Shown piece after piece: positions 43,593-53,321 of a stretch of DNA of 64,000 nucleotides. Within the stretch, counting starts at the first letter, position 1; each line of letters opens with the position of its first letter. The stretch lies in assembly GCA_021768705.1 (NCBI GenBank), contig JAETUG010000008.1, forward strand, positions 28,636 to 92,635. Direction: 5' to 3'. The DNA is from Bacillota bacterium. GTDB lineage: Bacteria; Bacillota; Clostridia; Lachnospirales; Anaerotignaceae. Both the position numbers and the translations under genes were made by a program. The notes below the pieces were generated by a model that was not told the DNA's origin, made no database searches, and worked only from the letters and a program-made list of their open reading frames with translations.

Positions 43593-43647
43593 AGTATAAC
43601 GCATGAAGGTTACAATTATGTTACAACACCCTTACAGTTCTCTAACA
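43593..43647 (-). promoter_or_regulatory. Promoter with four phased WalR-like half-sites
   Basis: On the minus strand the hexamers TGTTAG (43642-43647), TGTAAG (43631-43636), TGTAAC (43620-43625) and TGTAAC (43609-43614) recur every 11 bases, each separated by 5. The last two fit the WalR consensus TGTWAH-N5-TGTWAH exactly; the first two differ only at the final base. A TATACT -10 (43593-43598) lies 10 bases after the last hexamer, with no good -35, as expected for an activator-dependent promoter. Confidence 0.75.
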
Positions 43648-43709
43648 ATGTTTTCCAACAGGGAACCAGCGGTAAAGATTCCCCTTGGAATCCGAGTCTT
43701 CCAACTGTT

Positions 43710-45533
43710 TTATGTGTTGCTTTCTTCTCGCCCATAATTGAGGATGGGACGTTCCTTCGGGAACCACATGGTCATGGTCGTTCCCTTGCCATATTCACTT
43801 TCTGCCGTCAGCTTGCCGCCGTGGCTTTCCATGATCTCCTTGGCAATGGCAAGGCCAAGGCCGGTGCCGCCCATGGCACGGCTGCGGGCTTTATCCACAC
43901 GATAGAAACGTTCAAAAATACGAGGCAAATCCTCTCTGGAAATACCCATGCCTGTATCCTTCACATGAATCTTGTAATACTGCTCATCCTCTGTGATAAA
44001 AATACGGATGGTGGCTTGCTCCAAACTATATTTGATGGCGTTTGTCACGATATTATTGACCACCTGACCTACACGGTCTCTGTCCCCATGGATCACTACC
44101 ATATGTTCATAAGGCTCGAAGGACAGCTGCTGCCACTTGGCCTCCGCATGAATCTTATTCTGGCGGACGGTCATATTCAGGAAATCATTCATTTCGATCT
44201 CTGTAATATCCAGACGCACCTGTTTGTTATCGAAGCGAGTCAGCTGCAGCAGGTCACGAACCAAAAAGGCCATACGGTCTGCTTCGCTGTCGATGATTCC
44301 AAGGAAATCCATGGCAATCTCTTTATCCTCGATGGCACCTTCGATCAATGTTTCTGTATAACTCTTTACTGTGGTCAGGGGCGTTCTCAGCTCGTGAGAA
44401 ACATTTGCCACAAATTCTTTCCGCATATCATCCAGTTTTTTCTGCTCTGTAATATCCTGCAGCACAACGACCAGACCTTCCACTTCCCCGTTCTTATCGT
44501 AATAAGGGGAGAAATTGGCATTGATGAACTGCTTACCCACAGGGAAAATAACCTTCTTGGAAGGTTCGTTCCCCATATCCAGATAAACAGAAGAGCTGAT
44601 ATCGTAAGCACGGATAAATTCCGTGAAATTCATTTCCATTTTTTCCACACCCAGCATCACTGCCGCAGCCGCATTGGCCAACATCAGTTCGCCGTCCTTA
44701 CTAAAGGAAATCACGCCATCGCTCATGTTATGGAGCAAAATTTCCAGTCGGTTCTTTTCTCTGGAAATCTCCGTCATATTTTTTGCCAACTCCGAAGCCA
44801 TATAGTTGAAGCTGCTGGTCAGCTGACCGATCTCGTCGCTACTTCGCACCTTCAGGCTCTGGTTCATATTCCCCTCCGCCATGCTCTTGGCGCCTTTGGT
44901 CAGTGCCAAAATAGGCCCTGTCAGGGTCTGGGCAAAAACATAGCCCATGACAGCCGCCAAAAACAAGGCAATGGCAACGGCTGCCACGATGGTATTGGTG
45001 GTTTCGTTCAGGCTGGTCTGCATATCGCTGGCATCCAGTCTGGTATAGATGATATAGGTGGCCTCCCCTTCGCCGGTCCCCGCTTTCACAGGTATCGCAT
45101 AGCTCATCCATTCCCGCAGAAGCCCAAAGGAATCGGTACTCTTTTTCTGGGTAGAAAAAGAAGTCATACCGTTCATGGCTGCGATGATGGACTGATCCGT
45201 ATAAACGGGATAGGGTGCTTCCGTCACAGTGGTAGACGCCAGTGTCTCTCCATCTGCATCCAGAATATTCCCCTGGATCCCTACGGCATTGGAGACCGTT
45301 CGCAGCAGCTTCATCTGAAATTCATCGGAATCGCCGCCCTCGATCACCTGTTCATTGATTTTTTCTGCATAAGTCTCTAATTGCTGTCTGGATTTGTCGA
45401 TCTCGATATTTCGCAGGGACAGCAGGATATAGGTCCCGCTGACGATCATTACGATCAAGACCAAGCCCAGATACATCACAATGAGCTTCCACTTTATACT
45501 ACGCAAAAGCTTTTCCCTCGCTTTTCTTAGCAA
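43710..45533 (-). CDS. walK: WalK/VicK sensor histidine kinase
   Basis: A 607-residue kinase with the standard WalK layout: transmembrane helix (about 17-37), extracytoplasmic sensor domain, second helix (about 183-203), HAMP domain, PAS domain ([17 protein letters not shown]), HisKA with the phosphorylated His in [15 protein letters not shown], and HATPase_c motifs NAIKYS, DTGMGI and [12 protein letters not shown]. It controls cell-wall hydrolase genes through WalR and is usually essential. Its ATG overlaps the walR stop by 7 bases. A 205-base gap with a separate promoter follows it. Confidence 0.95.
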   Translation of the reverse strand: MLRKAREKLLRSIKWKLIVMYLGLVLIVMIVSGTYILLSLRNIEIDKSRQQLETYAEKINEQVIEGGDSDEFQMKLLRTVSNAVGIQGNILDADGETLASTTVTEAPYPVYTDQSIIAAMNGMTSFSTQKKSTDSFGLLREWMSYAIPVKAGTGEGEATYIIYTRLDASDMQTSLNETTNTIVAAVAIALFLAAVMGYVFAQTLTGPILALTKGAKSMAEGNMNQSLKVRSSDEIGQLTSSFNYMASELAKNMTEISREKNRLEILLHNMSDGVISFSKDGELMLANAAAAVMLGVEKMEMNFTEFIRAYDISSSVYLDMGNEPSKKVIFPVGKQFINANFSPYYDKNGEVEGLVVVLQDITEQKKLDDMRKEFVANVSHELRTPLTTVKSYTETLIEGAIEDKEIAMDFLGIIDSEADRMAFLVRDLLQLTRFDNKQVRLDITEIEMNDFLNMTVRQNKIHAEAKWQQLSFEPYEHMVVIHGDRDRVGQVVNNIVTNAIKYSLEQATIRIFITEDEQYYKIHVKDTGMGISREDLPRIFERFYRVDKARSRAMGGTGLGLAIAKEIMESHGGKLTAESEYGKGTTMTMWFPKERPILNYGREESNT

Positions 45534-46225
45534 TCAAAATAATAGCCAACGCCTCTTTTGGTCAGGATATATACCGGTTTGCCGGGGTCATCCTCGATTT
45601 TTTCCCGCAGACGGCGGATGGTAACATCTACTGTGCGCACATCGCCGAAATATTCATAGCCCCAAACCTTTTCCAGCAGGGTTTCTCTGGAAAATACCTG
45701 TCCCTTCTGGGCAGAAAGGAATTTCAAAAGCTCAAATTCCCGCAAAGTCAGATCGATGATCTTACCATCCTTGCGGACTTCGTAGCGGTCAGGGTTCAAG
45801 TCCAGTCTGCCAAAATTGCCTTCTGCCGCAGGCTTTTCTTCCGCCGCAGGCTCTTCCCGAAAAGCAGATTTCCGCAGGTTCGCCTTCACACGAGCCATCA
45901 GTTCTCTGACACCAAAAGGCTTTGTCACATAATCATCCGCCCCCAGTTCCAGGCCCAGAACCTTATCCAGTTCTTCCGCTCTGGCGGTCAGCATGATGAT
46001 GGGGGTATTTTTCTTTTCTCTGATTTTTTTGCAGGCTTCATAGCCATCCATTTTCGGCATCATGATATCCAGCAGAATCAGGTCAGGATTTTCTTCCATG
46101 GCCTTTTTTACGCCTTCCTCCCCATCAGCCGCCTTGATGACCTGATAGCCTTCTTTTTTCAGATTAAACGCAATGATATCGACGATATTTTTTTCATCGT
46201 CAACAATCAGAATCTTTCTCTCCAT
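45527..46225 (-). CDS. walR: WalR/VicR response regulator
   Basis: A 232-residue OmpR-family regulator. The receiver domain has the acidic pocket VDDEKN, the phosphoacceptor Asp53 in [11 protein letters not shown], and Lys in [10 protein letters not shown]. The C-terminal winged helix has [12 protein letters not shown] and [17 protein letters not shown] Glu/Ala/Pro-rich linker around residues 120-135 ([13 protein letters not shown]) is somewhat long. It is the first gene of the wal locus, with its own promoter. Confidence 0.95.
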   Translation of the reverse strand: MERKILIVDDEKNIVDIIAFNLKKEGYQVIKAADGEEGVKKAMEENPDLILLDIMMPKMDGYEACKKIREKKNTPIIMLTARAEELDKVLGLELGADDYVTKPFGVRELMARVKANLRKSAFREEPAAEEKPAAEGNFGRLDLNPDRYEVRKDGKIIDLTLREFELLKFLSAQKGQVFSRETLLEKVWGYEYFGDVRTVDVTIRRLREKIEDDPGKPVYILTKRGVGYYFDC

Positions 46226-46277
46226 TCTTTCCCTCTCCCTTCGGAAAGCCTTCTGTATCTTATTCTATAACGTCATA

Positions 46278-46306
46278 ATTATACAAGAAAAAACGAGAAA
46301 AGTAAA
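46278..46306 (-). promoter_or_regulatory. Promoter of walRK
   Basis: TTTACT (46301-46306), 17-base spacer, TATAAT (46278-46283) on the minus strand, 53 bases before the walR start. Confidence 0.7.
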
Positions 46307-46320
46307 CATTTCTGTCTATC

Positions 46321-46349
46321 TTGCCAAAACCGTCCAGAAATGCTATTTT
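46321..46349 (+). promoter_or_regulatory. Promoter of the 86-residue protein gene
   Basis: TTGCCA (46321-46326), 17-base spacer, TATTTT (46344-46349), divergent from the walR promoter. Confidence 0.5.
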
Positions 46350-46394
46350 TAATAATATAAAGAAGAAAACTGCCCCAAAAAAGGAGGAATTTCC

Positions 46395-46655
46395 ATGAGT
46401 ATCTTAGGTGCAAAAAATAAAGTCATTGCCGGGGATTATGCTGACGGGAAGATCATGCTTTCCGGCGGAAAGGTAGTCCTGTCCATCAGCCTGGGCAATA
46501 TGATCGTCCTGAACAAAAAAATGGTCACCGGTCATACAGTAGAAAGCGAAGTCAAAGGCAATCATAAGGTCTCTCTCACCTTTGCTGACAGCAAAAAAAG
46601 CCTGCTGGAACTGGATGATAAGCTGTGCAAGGCGTTGCTGGAACAGCTTTTCTGA
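46395..46655 (+). CDS. Hypothetical small protein
   Basis: An 86-residue protein with a strong ribosome-binding site (AAAAAAGGAGGAA). It is mostly predicted beta strands (GGKVVLSISLGNMIVLNKKM, HKVSLTFADSKKSLLELDDK) and has no signal peptide, membrane helix or Cys. It is divergent from walR. I do not recognise the family; the compact all-beta character suggests a PH-like or binding domain, which is a guess only. Confidence 0.7.
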   Translation: MSILGAKNKVIAGDYADGKIMLSGGKVVLSISLGNMIVLNKKMVTGHTVESEVKGNHKVSLTFADSKKSLLELDDKLCKALLEQLF

Positions 46656-46798
46656 AAAACAATAACGGAACCCCTTGAAATTCCATTGTTTCCTGCCTTG
46701 TCAAAGAATCTTTGCCCCTCCGATTTCGGATTGTAAAAGTATAACTGCTTTTCTTTCTGCAAAAATCCTTCGATAATGACCCTAAGGAGGTAAAAGAA

Positions 46799-47121
46799 AT
46801 GAGTATCGGAAAATCCATATTGCAGATCCGTAAGGAAAAAGGACTATCCCAAGAGAAATTTGGCGAACTGTTCCATGTGACCAGACAAACCGTATCCAAC
46901 TGGGAAAATGAAAAAAGCTATCCCGACTTGCATACGCTGGTAGCAATCAGTGATTTATTTGAAATTTCTCTGGATACATTATTGAAGGAGGATAAACAGA
47001 TGGTAAATGTATCGGTATCGCTATGCTCCTCATCGGCTGGCTGAAAAAATCCAGATGCGATAAAGCAGTCATTCAATATCTGGAAAAACAAGAGCGAAAA
47101 GAAAGAACGGATGAACCATAA
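46799..47121 (+). pseudogene. Frameshifted XRE-family regulator
   Basis: A good AAGGAGG site precedes an intact HTH_3 domain (SILQIRKEKGLSQEKFGELF, VTRQTVSNWENEKSYPD). The frame then runs into a short nonsense tail (VSVSLCSSSAG) and stops at 47044. In the +1 frame the sequence continues as IGIAMLLIGWLKKSRCDKAV and on to a TAA at 47121, a membrane-helix-plus-basic-tail segment expected after such HTH domains. One frameshift, perhaps with a deletion of part of the membrane region, therefore separates the halves. The HTH part could still be made as an 81-residue protein. Confidence 0.75.
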
Positions 47122-47137
47122 GGTTCATCCGTTTTTT
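47107..47137. terminator. Terminator between the XRE pseudogene and the SLH gene
   Basis: ACGGATGAACC (47107-47117) is perfectly inverted at 47122-47132 and followed by TTTTT. The stop codon of the shifted XRE frame lies in the loop. The other strand has a partly T-rich tail, so it may serve both genes. Confidence 0.8.
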
Positions 47138-47147
47138 AGGCTGCTAT

Positions 47148-50100
47148 TTAGTTTTCCCAAATCTTATCAGGCTTAATTTCTGTCCAGTTTTCAAAATCAG
47201 AAGCATCCTCACGTTCATATTCATGATGGTTTGTTGCTTCCAGAACAGTATAATAATACCATTTATATTCAGGATTATCGATCCACTGTTTCGCATCTTT
47301 ATGCAGACCTTCCGCATCTACTTTGCGATCCAGCACTCTATTGATCATAGACATTGTTTCCGCTCTTGTAATATACTGATTCGGGCGGAACAGACCGTCT
47401 TCATAGCCACTTAACCAGCCTTTTTCTGCAGAAGAATTGATATATCTTTCTGCCCAATGTCCATCCACATCAGCAAATTTATTTTCGGTTGCAGGCTCCA
47501 GATCATCAAAGTTGGAGATGATCGTTGCCAGTTCCGCACGGGTGATGTAACCGTTGGGGCGGAACAAACCGTCGTCATAACCGGATACAAAACCGCCGTT
47601 TTCCATTGTGGAAATGCCCAGATTGAACCAATCATTCAGCTTTACATCAGGGAATTCGTTCGTTGCATCCAGATATTCCGTTCTGACAGAATCATTCAGC
47701 AAACGGAAGAAGATTACAGTCGCTTCCGCACGGGTAATGTTTCTTTCGGGACCTACTGTATCATCAGGATAACCCTGAACATACTGGAAATGATCCGCTG
47801 TATTCAAAACCTTATCTACCTTGGAAGGTTTTTTGTTCTTACTGCCGCTGCTGCTGCCACCGCCGCCGGTGCTGCCCTTGGTATTCGTGAAGGCAGCCGT
47901 TGCTGTTCCATCTTTCGCAATCGTTCCCTTATCGCCGGTTGCGGTTGTGGTATAACCAACTGTATTCGCTTCGGTTACTTCGTAGCCAATGCCTTCAGGA
48001 AGATTAGATGCAGTTTTGCTTTCGCCATGCTTCAGTGTAAAGGTTGCTACGCCATTGGTGAAAGTCATATCGCCGAAAGTTCCGCTGATTGTCTTATCAT
48101 CCAGTGTAACGGTGAAATGGAAACCTTTGTTTGTTTCACCTGCATTCCCTGCTACTGTCTTGGAAACAGTCAAGCTGCTGGTGCCATCAGATTCTTTCCA
48201 GTTCGCTACAAAGACCAGATTACCGACAGTGCCCTGATCTACTTTAAGTGTAGTAAACTGATCTTTATCCTTATCATCGCCAGTTGCTGTTGTATCACCT
48301 TTCAGACTCCAATGGGAGAAAACATACCATTTATCACCCACCTGCACACGAGCGGGATTCTTTGCGGTAAATTCATCTCTCGTTGTGTACTGAGTGGGGT
48401 TCTTGTCGCCTGCATTGCCTACGGATGTATTAGCAGCTGCTGTTACTGCATTCAAAGCATCAGCCGCTCCAGTAGGAGCATTATCTGCAACCTTATAGGT
48501 GATGGTATAAGGAATCGGCTGTACCAAATAGGTGATAGTAGCTGGAATCTGATCCCCTGCTAAAGCTTTCATCTCCTGTGCATCACCATTCTCATCAATC
48601 CATTTCAGATCTTTGGCTCCTGTTACTTCTTCATAACCAGTTCCATCGTCAGCCTTATTCACCAGTGCATAGCCCATATTCTTCAATGCTGTCGCAAATT
48701 CAGACTTGGGTGTTACCACGGTCTGATCGGCTTCTACAGCAAAATCCTTCACTACGTCCTTTGTATTATCCTCTGTGCCTGCCAATACGAACCGTACTGT
48801 GTGGCTATCTGTGATGATTGGATCATACTTGAAGATCACGTCGTAGTCTTGGTTAGGTGCATCTGGTGTCAGGATTTGGTTCTTATCCCGAGGAACATAA
48901 CCGTCCTGCTTCGCTGCTGTCAAGTTCAGCGCCATGTTGTCAACATACATCTGATCTGTTTTTACATCCTTGCCCAGAACATAATAGGTTGTTCCGCCGG
49001 TTGCAACGATGTTGCCGTTTGCGTCAATCCTCACAGTATCCTTATTCTTGTCAGCTTCAAGAGGTTTGTCAGTTACATAGTAAACATTGTAGCTGAATGT
49101 CTCATTCGAAGCCGCAACCCATTTAGCGGCAACGTGCAGATTGCTTGTAACTTCCTTATCAAAGTCGAATGCTGTTTCAGAGGTTGTAATATTCCCATTT
49201 TCATCCGCATCCGCATTGAACCAACCCGTGAAAACATAACCGTTTTTAAGAGGACGGGGCAAACAGGAGTCTCAGCTGCGGGAATCCAGCTATATTTTTG
49301 GTTAGTGTTCTTATCTGTATAGCCCAGTTTAAAACCATACTTATCCTGCGTCACCAATGTGCCGTAGGGCAATTCGATCGTACCCAGTGTTACTTCGTTA
49401 CCTGTCGTTATATTATTGGAGGGCACCATATAGGTGATGGTGTAGAGATTTCTGTCGTAGTAGAAGTACAGATCGTAGGGTTTGTCTGCACTGCCGATAT
49501 ACGGGTTCACCCCATCTTCATCACCATATTGCGTAGAATGATCGGCATTCTGGTTCACCCTTGTCATGTGCAAACGAGCACTGGGGTTCTGCTTGTTAAT
49601 CGCATTTGTGGATACAGTCTCAACTTGTCTGGCTACAGCATAATAGCTGCCGTTATATTCACGTACCGCATAATGTGTGCCATTCGGATCATTGTAGGTG
49701 ATTTGTCCGCCTTGGTAAGATACCTTCATCAAATCATCAAAACCATACTTCTGAATGGTTGCATTATCCGTAGGTACCAGATACAAGAAGTTTTTCGCAT
49801 CTGTTATGTCATTATCATAAATAGAAACCTTCTGCATACCTGTCACATTCAGCTCCGGTATCTCGAAGCAGTGGTTATTACGGTAATAACTGATGCCGCC
49901 ATTAAACCAGTAAGCAACCAGATTATGCCGCAAATTCGGATTTGTCGGGTCTGCAATGATCTCAGAGCCCATGGCTGCATAAGTACCCATGATGGTAGGC
50001 TCATTATAGTTAGCAGCACCAGCCACCATAGAGTTTTCATTATACTTACCATCGGTCGTAGCCCAAGAAATCATCTTTGCAGTAGTGCCACGATTGCCCG

Positions 50101-50284
50101 GGTTATCCTGAGAGGTGAAAGTTTCGTCCTCTCTGGCTACAGGCCAAACGTCCCGCAGGTCTGCGCCATATTTTGCCCTGATGGTGATGGTCCGGGGAAC
50201 AGGCATACCAGCAGCGTTCTGCACATCCGCTCTCATCCAGCCGTTTGCATAGGTATTGCCTAGCTTTCCGCTCATTATTTTCAT
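47148..50284 (-). pseudogene. SLH-domain surface protein gene, frameshifted and lacking its 5' end
   Basis: Two overlapping frames form one gene. The upstream part (from 50284) holds a large extracellular region and the start of a Listeria-Bacteroides (InlB-type) repeat, ending IPAAETPVCP. The downstream part resumes in the other frame with RPLKNGYVFTGWFNADADEN, followed by more repeats, a DUF7601/SpaA-like domain (GFHFTVTLDDKTISGTFGD), a Gly/Ser linker and three SLH domains (ITRAEATVIFFRLL, ITRAELATIISNF, ITRAETMSMINRV). Adding one C to the CCCC run at 49256-49259 would join the frames into about 1045 residues. No signal peptide or ribosome-binding site exists at the 5' end, although SLH proteins are exported and bind secondary wall polymers. 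As read, only truncated products are possible. Confidence 0.8.
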
Positions 50285-50365
50285 TCATTGTGAAATAAAA
50301 ATGCTTACAGTATTTTGTTGTTTTGTTCCTTCATCATACCCAACCGTCATTACGGATTCTCTAAA

Positions 50366-50405
50366 ACGCAATAAGGGACACTCTCTCATAGAAAGTGTCC
50401 CTTAT
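50366..50405 (-). terminator. Terminator of pgi
   Basis: ATAAGGGACACT (50371-50382) pairs with AGTGTCCCTTAT (50394-50405), and TTATTGCGTTTT follows on the minus strand. Only 81 bases separate it from the truncated SLH reading frame. Confidence 0.75.
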
Positions 50406-50440
50406 ATGCGCCTGATTGTGTGCTTTTCTTATTTGTTTTT

Positions 50441-51772
50441 TTACTTTAATCTTGCTTCCAATTCCGCTTTGCGGTCTTCATAGCCGGGCTTACCCAACAG
50501 AGCAAACATATTTCTCTTATAGGCTTCTACGCCGGGCTGGTCAAAGGGGTTCACATCCAGCAGATACCCGCTGATGCCCACTGCCTTTTCAAAGAAATAA
50601 ACCAATGCGCCAAAGTGATATTCGTCCATTTTATCCAATTCAATGACCATATTGGGTACGCCGCCATCCATGTGCGCCAGCATTGTGCCTGCAAAAGCCT
50701 TGCTGTTTACAAAATGAATTTCCTTGTCTGCCAGGAAATTCAGACCGTCCCCGTCCTGTGGATCAAAGGGAACCAACGCCGCAGATTTGGGTTCTTTTAC
50801 CCAAAGCACTGTTTCATAGAAGCATCTCAGCCCATCCTGAATATACTGCCCGATGGAATGCAGATCTGTAGAGAAATTGGCTGCCACAGGGAATACACCC
50901 TTATGGTCTTTTCCTTCGCTTTCCGCATACAACTGCTTGAACCATTCCCCAAAGGATGTCAGGTGAGGTTCATAGTTTGCCAAAATCTCAACTGTTTTCC
51001 CCTGTTGATAAAACAGATAGCGCAAAACGGCATACTGATAGCAGATATTTTCTTTCAGGTCCGGATTGCTGTAAGCTTTTCTTGCATCCTGTGCCCCTTT
51101 CATCACTGCATCCAAATCCACGCCGGCAACTGCCATAGGCAGCAGACCAACAGGCGTCAGCACAGAGAAACGGCCACCCACATCATCGGGGATCACAAAG
51201 GTTTCATAGCCTTCCTTATTGCACATCTCCTTCAATGCGCCTCTGGCTTTATCTGTTGTGGCAAAGATACGTTTTGCCGCTTCTTCCTTGCCATATTTCT
51301 GTTCCAGCATCTGCTTGAAAATACGGAAGGCGATAGCAGGTTCTGTGGTAGTGCCGGATTTGGAAATGACGTTGACAGAAAAGTCTCTGTCTCCCAGAAT
51401 CGCCAAAATATCATTCAGATAGGCGGAACTGATGTTGTTGCCCACGAAATAGATATCTGGCGTATCTTTTTTCAGCTCGTTATAGTAAGGTGTTTTGATG
51501 AAGTCCAGGGCTGTTCTTGTGCCCAGATAAGAACCACCGATACCAATGACAATCAGCACTTCGCTGTTGGCTTTGATTTTTTCCGCCGCTTTTTTGATGC
51601 GGTCGAATTCTTCCTTGTCATAATTTTCAGGCAGGTCTACCCAACCTACAAAGTCATTGCCCTTGCCTGTTTTTTCATGGAGAGCCTTGTGGCAGCGTTC
51701 CACATCTGCCTGCAGTGCAAAGACTTCATCCATTTTGATAAAATCCCCCTGAAGAGAAAAAGAAATACCCAT
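50441..51772 (-). CDS. pgi: Glucose-6-phosphate isomerase
   Basis: A 443-residue Pgi of the bacterial short type, interconverting glucose 6-phosphate and fructose 6-phosphate. It has [35 protein letters not shown] (sugar-phosphate loop), the [14 protein letters not shown] signature, and the C-terminal Lys/His region near [16 protein letters not shown]. The ATG at 51772 (MGISFSLQ) follows GAGGAGG by 8 bases; the longer frame to 51847 would start inside the leader structure. A structured leader and a separate terminator suggest independent regulation. Confidence 0.96.
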   Translation of the reverse strand: MGISFSLQGDFIKMDEVFALQADVERCHKALHEKTGKGNDFVGWVDLPENYDKEEFDRIKKAAEKIKANSEVLIVIGIGGSYLGTRTALDFIKTPYYNELKKDTPDIYFVGNNISSAYLNDILAILGDRDFSVNVISKSGTTTEPAIAFRIFKQMLEQKYGKEEAAKRIFATTDKARGALKEMCNKEGYETFVIPDDVGGRFSVLTPVGLLPMAVAGVDLDAVMKGAQDARKAYSNPDLKENICYQYAVLRYLFYQQGKTVEILANYEPHLTSFGEWFKQLYAESEGKDHKGVFPVAANFSTDLHSIGQYIQDGLRCFYETVLWVKEPKSAALVPFDPQDGDGLNFLADKEIHFVNSKAFAGTMLAHMDGGVPNMVIELDKMDEYHFGALVYFFEKAVGISGYLLDVNPFDQPGVEAYKRNMFALLGKPGYEDRKAELEARLK

Positions 51773-51798
51773 TGAAAAACCTCCTCTTTTTATATATC

Positions 51799-51917
51799 GT
51801 GCAGCAAAAACACCAAGCTGTGCTTTTTCGGCAGGTCTGCTGCACAAACTGTTTCATAACATATCTTTGCCCCCGACTGCAAGCAGTCATTCACAAAGAT
51901 ATATCCTGAAACCGTTT
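51799..51917 (-). ncRNA. Highly structured leader RNA of pgi, type not recognised
   Basis: Between a candidate promoter (-10 TATGAT at 51933-51938) and the pgi ribosome-binding site the RNA can form an extended stem: AAACTGTTTC (51846-51855) with GAAACCGTTT (51908-51917, one mismatch), ATATCTTTG (51861-51869) with CAAAGATAT (51894-51902), and GACTGC (51875-51880) with GCAGTC (51883-51888). Directly next to it GTGCAGCA (51799-51806) pairs with TGCTGCAC (51838-51845) around a small AAGC/GCTT hairpin. I cannot match it to a known riboswitch class. Confidence 0.5.
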
Positions 51918-51942
51918 TCTCCGCTTGTATTCATCATAGCAC

Positions 51943-51966
51943 AAAAAAAACCGTTCCGAAACGGTT
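51943..51966 (-). terminator. Terminator of the LysM-G5 gene
   Basis: AACCGTT (51949-51955) / AACGGTT (51960-51966) followed by TTTTTTTT on the minus strand. The candidate pgi -35 lies inside this hairpin. Confidence 0.8.
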
Positions 51967-52003
51967 AATTTCAGAACGGTCTTATTTTTTTCGCTATATT
52001 TTT

Positions 52004-53104
52004 TCATTGCGTGCCTTTCATGATAATTTCAGGCACAGCCTCCTCAATGATCTCCTTGGAAACCTCTTTTTCCTCAATGACTACGCCATTGACACGTGTG
52101 ATCTGAATGGTGCTCTTCTTCTGACCGGCTTTCCCCTGCTGGATGACCTTCTGATAACTGGAAGGCTTCGTATCATCATACTGCGTTTCGTAGGTTTTTG
52201 GTTCTACGGCAGTCAAGACTTGCGTTTCCACAGTCTTTACGGAAACCTTAGGCTTCTGCACCGGCACATTGATGACCTGACCGACCCGAATACCCTTGGT
52301 AATATCTGCACCGGAATTCAATTCAATAAGCTTTTCCACCGTTGTCTTGAATTCACTGGCGATCAAATATGGCGCATCCCCCGACTGAACCGTATAGCTC
52401 TGGGTCGCTTCCGTGGTAGATTCCAAAACAGCCACCGCATCCTCCTGCTCCAGGATTTCCGTAGATTCTACAAATTCATTGACGATCTCCACTTTTTCCT
52501 GCCAGCCAATTTCTGCATCCTCCGCAACGCCGCCTTCCGGCATCAGGTCTGTCTGCACTTGCTTCAGCACAGCTTCTGCCGCTTCTTTATTGGCCAGGAT
52601 CACTGTTTTGCCGCCATCTACGGTGATGATCGCCGCCTCCACTTTATAGGTCACCATATTTCGCATTTTCGGCAGCAGATGTTCCATGGTGCAAACATCT
52701 TTTTGATTCTTGGAGCCAATATGGATGCCCTCCACCTTGATCTCTTCATTGATCTTCACATTGGAGCCAACGATGCTTTTCAGCTGACTTTCCAATGTGG
52801 TGGTCAGTTCTTCCGCTGTCACCTTTCTGCTCTCCAAAATGCCTACCTGCTCTTCCGCAATGAAAACAGCAGAGCCATTTTTCCGCACAAACAGAAATAC
52901 GATAAACAAAATCGCCACGATACCGATGAGATAAAGCAGGTTGCGATTCAGCTTTTTGCCGCCGCTTTTTCTGGCACGCTTTTTCTGCGGTTCACTCTGA
53001 TTCTTTCTTTTTTTTCTGTTTTCCCTGCCGCTTCTGACAGGCTTACCACCGCCATAGGGCACACGATTTTCTCGTTTCGGGAACAATGTATTGCTATCTG
53101 CCAA
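52004..53104 (-). CDS. Membrane-anchored LysM and G5 domain protein
   Basis: A 366-residue protein. A very basic cytoplasmic N-terminus (RENRKKRKNQSEPQKKRARK) precedes one transmembrane helix (LLYLIGIVAILFIVFLFV) and an outside region. This has a segment with repeated KVEAAIITVDGGKTVILANK-type strands, a LysM domain (YTVQSGDAPYLIASEFKTTV, LIELNSGADITKGIRVGQVI) and a G5 domain near the end (KTYETQYDDTKPSSYQKVIQ). LysM binds peptidoglycan and G5 occurs in wall-associated enzymes, but no hydrolase domain follows, so it may be a wall-binding or regulatory protein. TTG at 53104 is chosen because GGGGGGA lies 6 bases before it. Confidence 0.85.
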   Translation of the reverse strand: MADSNTLFPKRENRVPYGGGKPVRSGRENRKKRKNQSEPQKKRARKSGGKKLNRNLLYLIGIVAILFIVFLFVRKNGSAVFIAEEQVGILESRKVTAEELTTTLESQLKSIVGSNVKINEEIKVEGIHIGSKNQKDVCTMEHLLPKMRNMVTYKVEAAIITVDGGKTVILANKEAAEAVLKQVQTDLMPEGGVAEDAEIGWQEKVEIVNEFVESTEILEQEDAVAVLESTTEATQSYTVQSGDAPYLIASEFKTTVEKLIELNSGADITKGIRVGQVINVPVQKPKVSVKTVETQVLTAVEPKTYETQYDDTKPSSYQKVIQQGKAGQKKSTIQITRVNGVVIEEKEVSKEIIEEAVPEIIMKGTQ

Positions 53105-53232
53105 CGGGATTCCCCCCTTATTCTTCAAAAAATGACAATCATGTTTCCATCTTATTTTATGCTATCGACAAAAAGATTGCAAGCAAAAGGCAGAAGAAAC
53201 TTTCCCCGTAACAAAACTGTAAGTTTTGTCAA

Positions 53233-53284
53233 ATAGAAAAACCGAAAGAAATTTTGATTTCAAGCATTTCTTTCGGTTTTGTTT
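53233..53284 (-). terminator. Terminator after gntR
   Basis: AAAACCGAAAGAAAT (53238-53252) is perfectly inverted at 53266-53280, with A/T runs on both sides. Confidence 0.8.
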
Positions 53285-53321
53285 TCTGATCGGGACTCCT
53301 CTAAGAGGGGCTGATTTTTTC

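Noticed and set aside
43609..43647. PhoP (Pho box) reading of the phased hexamers
   Set aside because: Pho boxes also use hexamers with 5-base spacers, but the sequence fits TGTWAH better than TTAACA and lies in the walRK locus. Kept as the alternative, not as the main call.
43491..45380. 629-residue plus-strand ORF opposite walK
   Set aside because: Antisense of a certain histidine kinase gene, with no family features.
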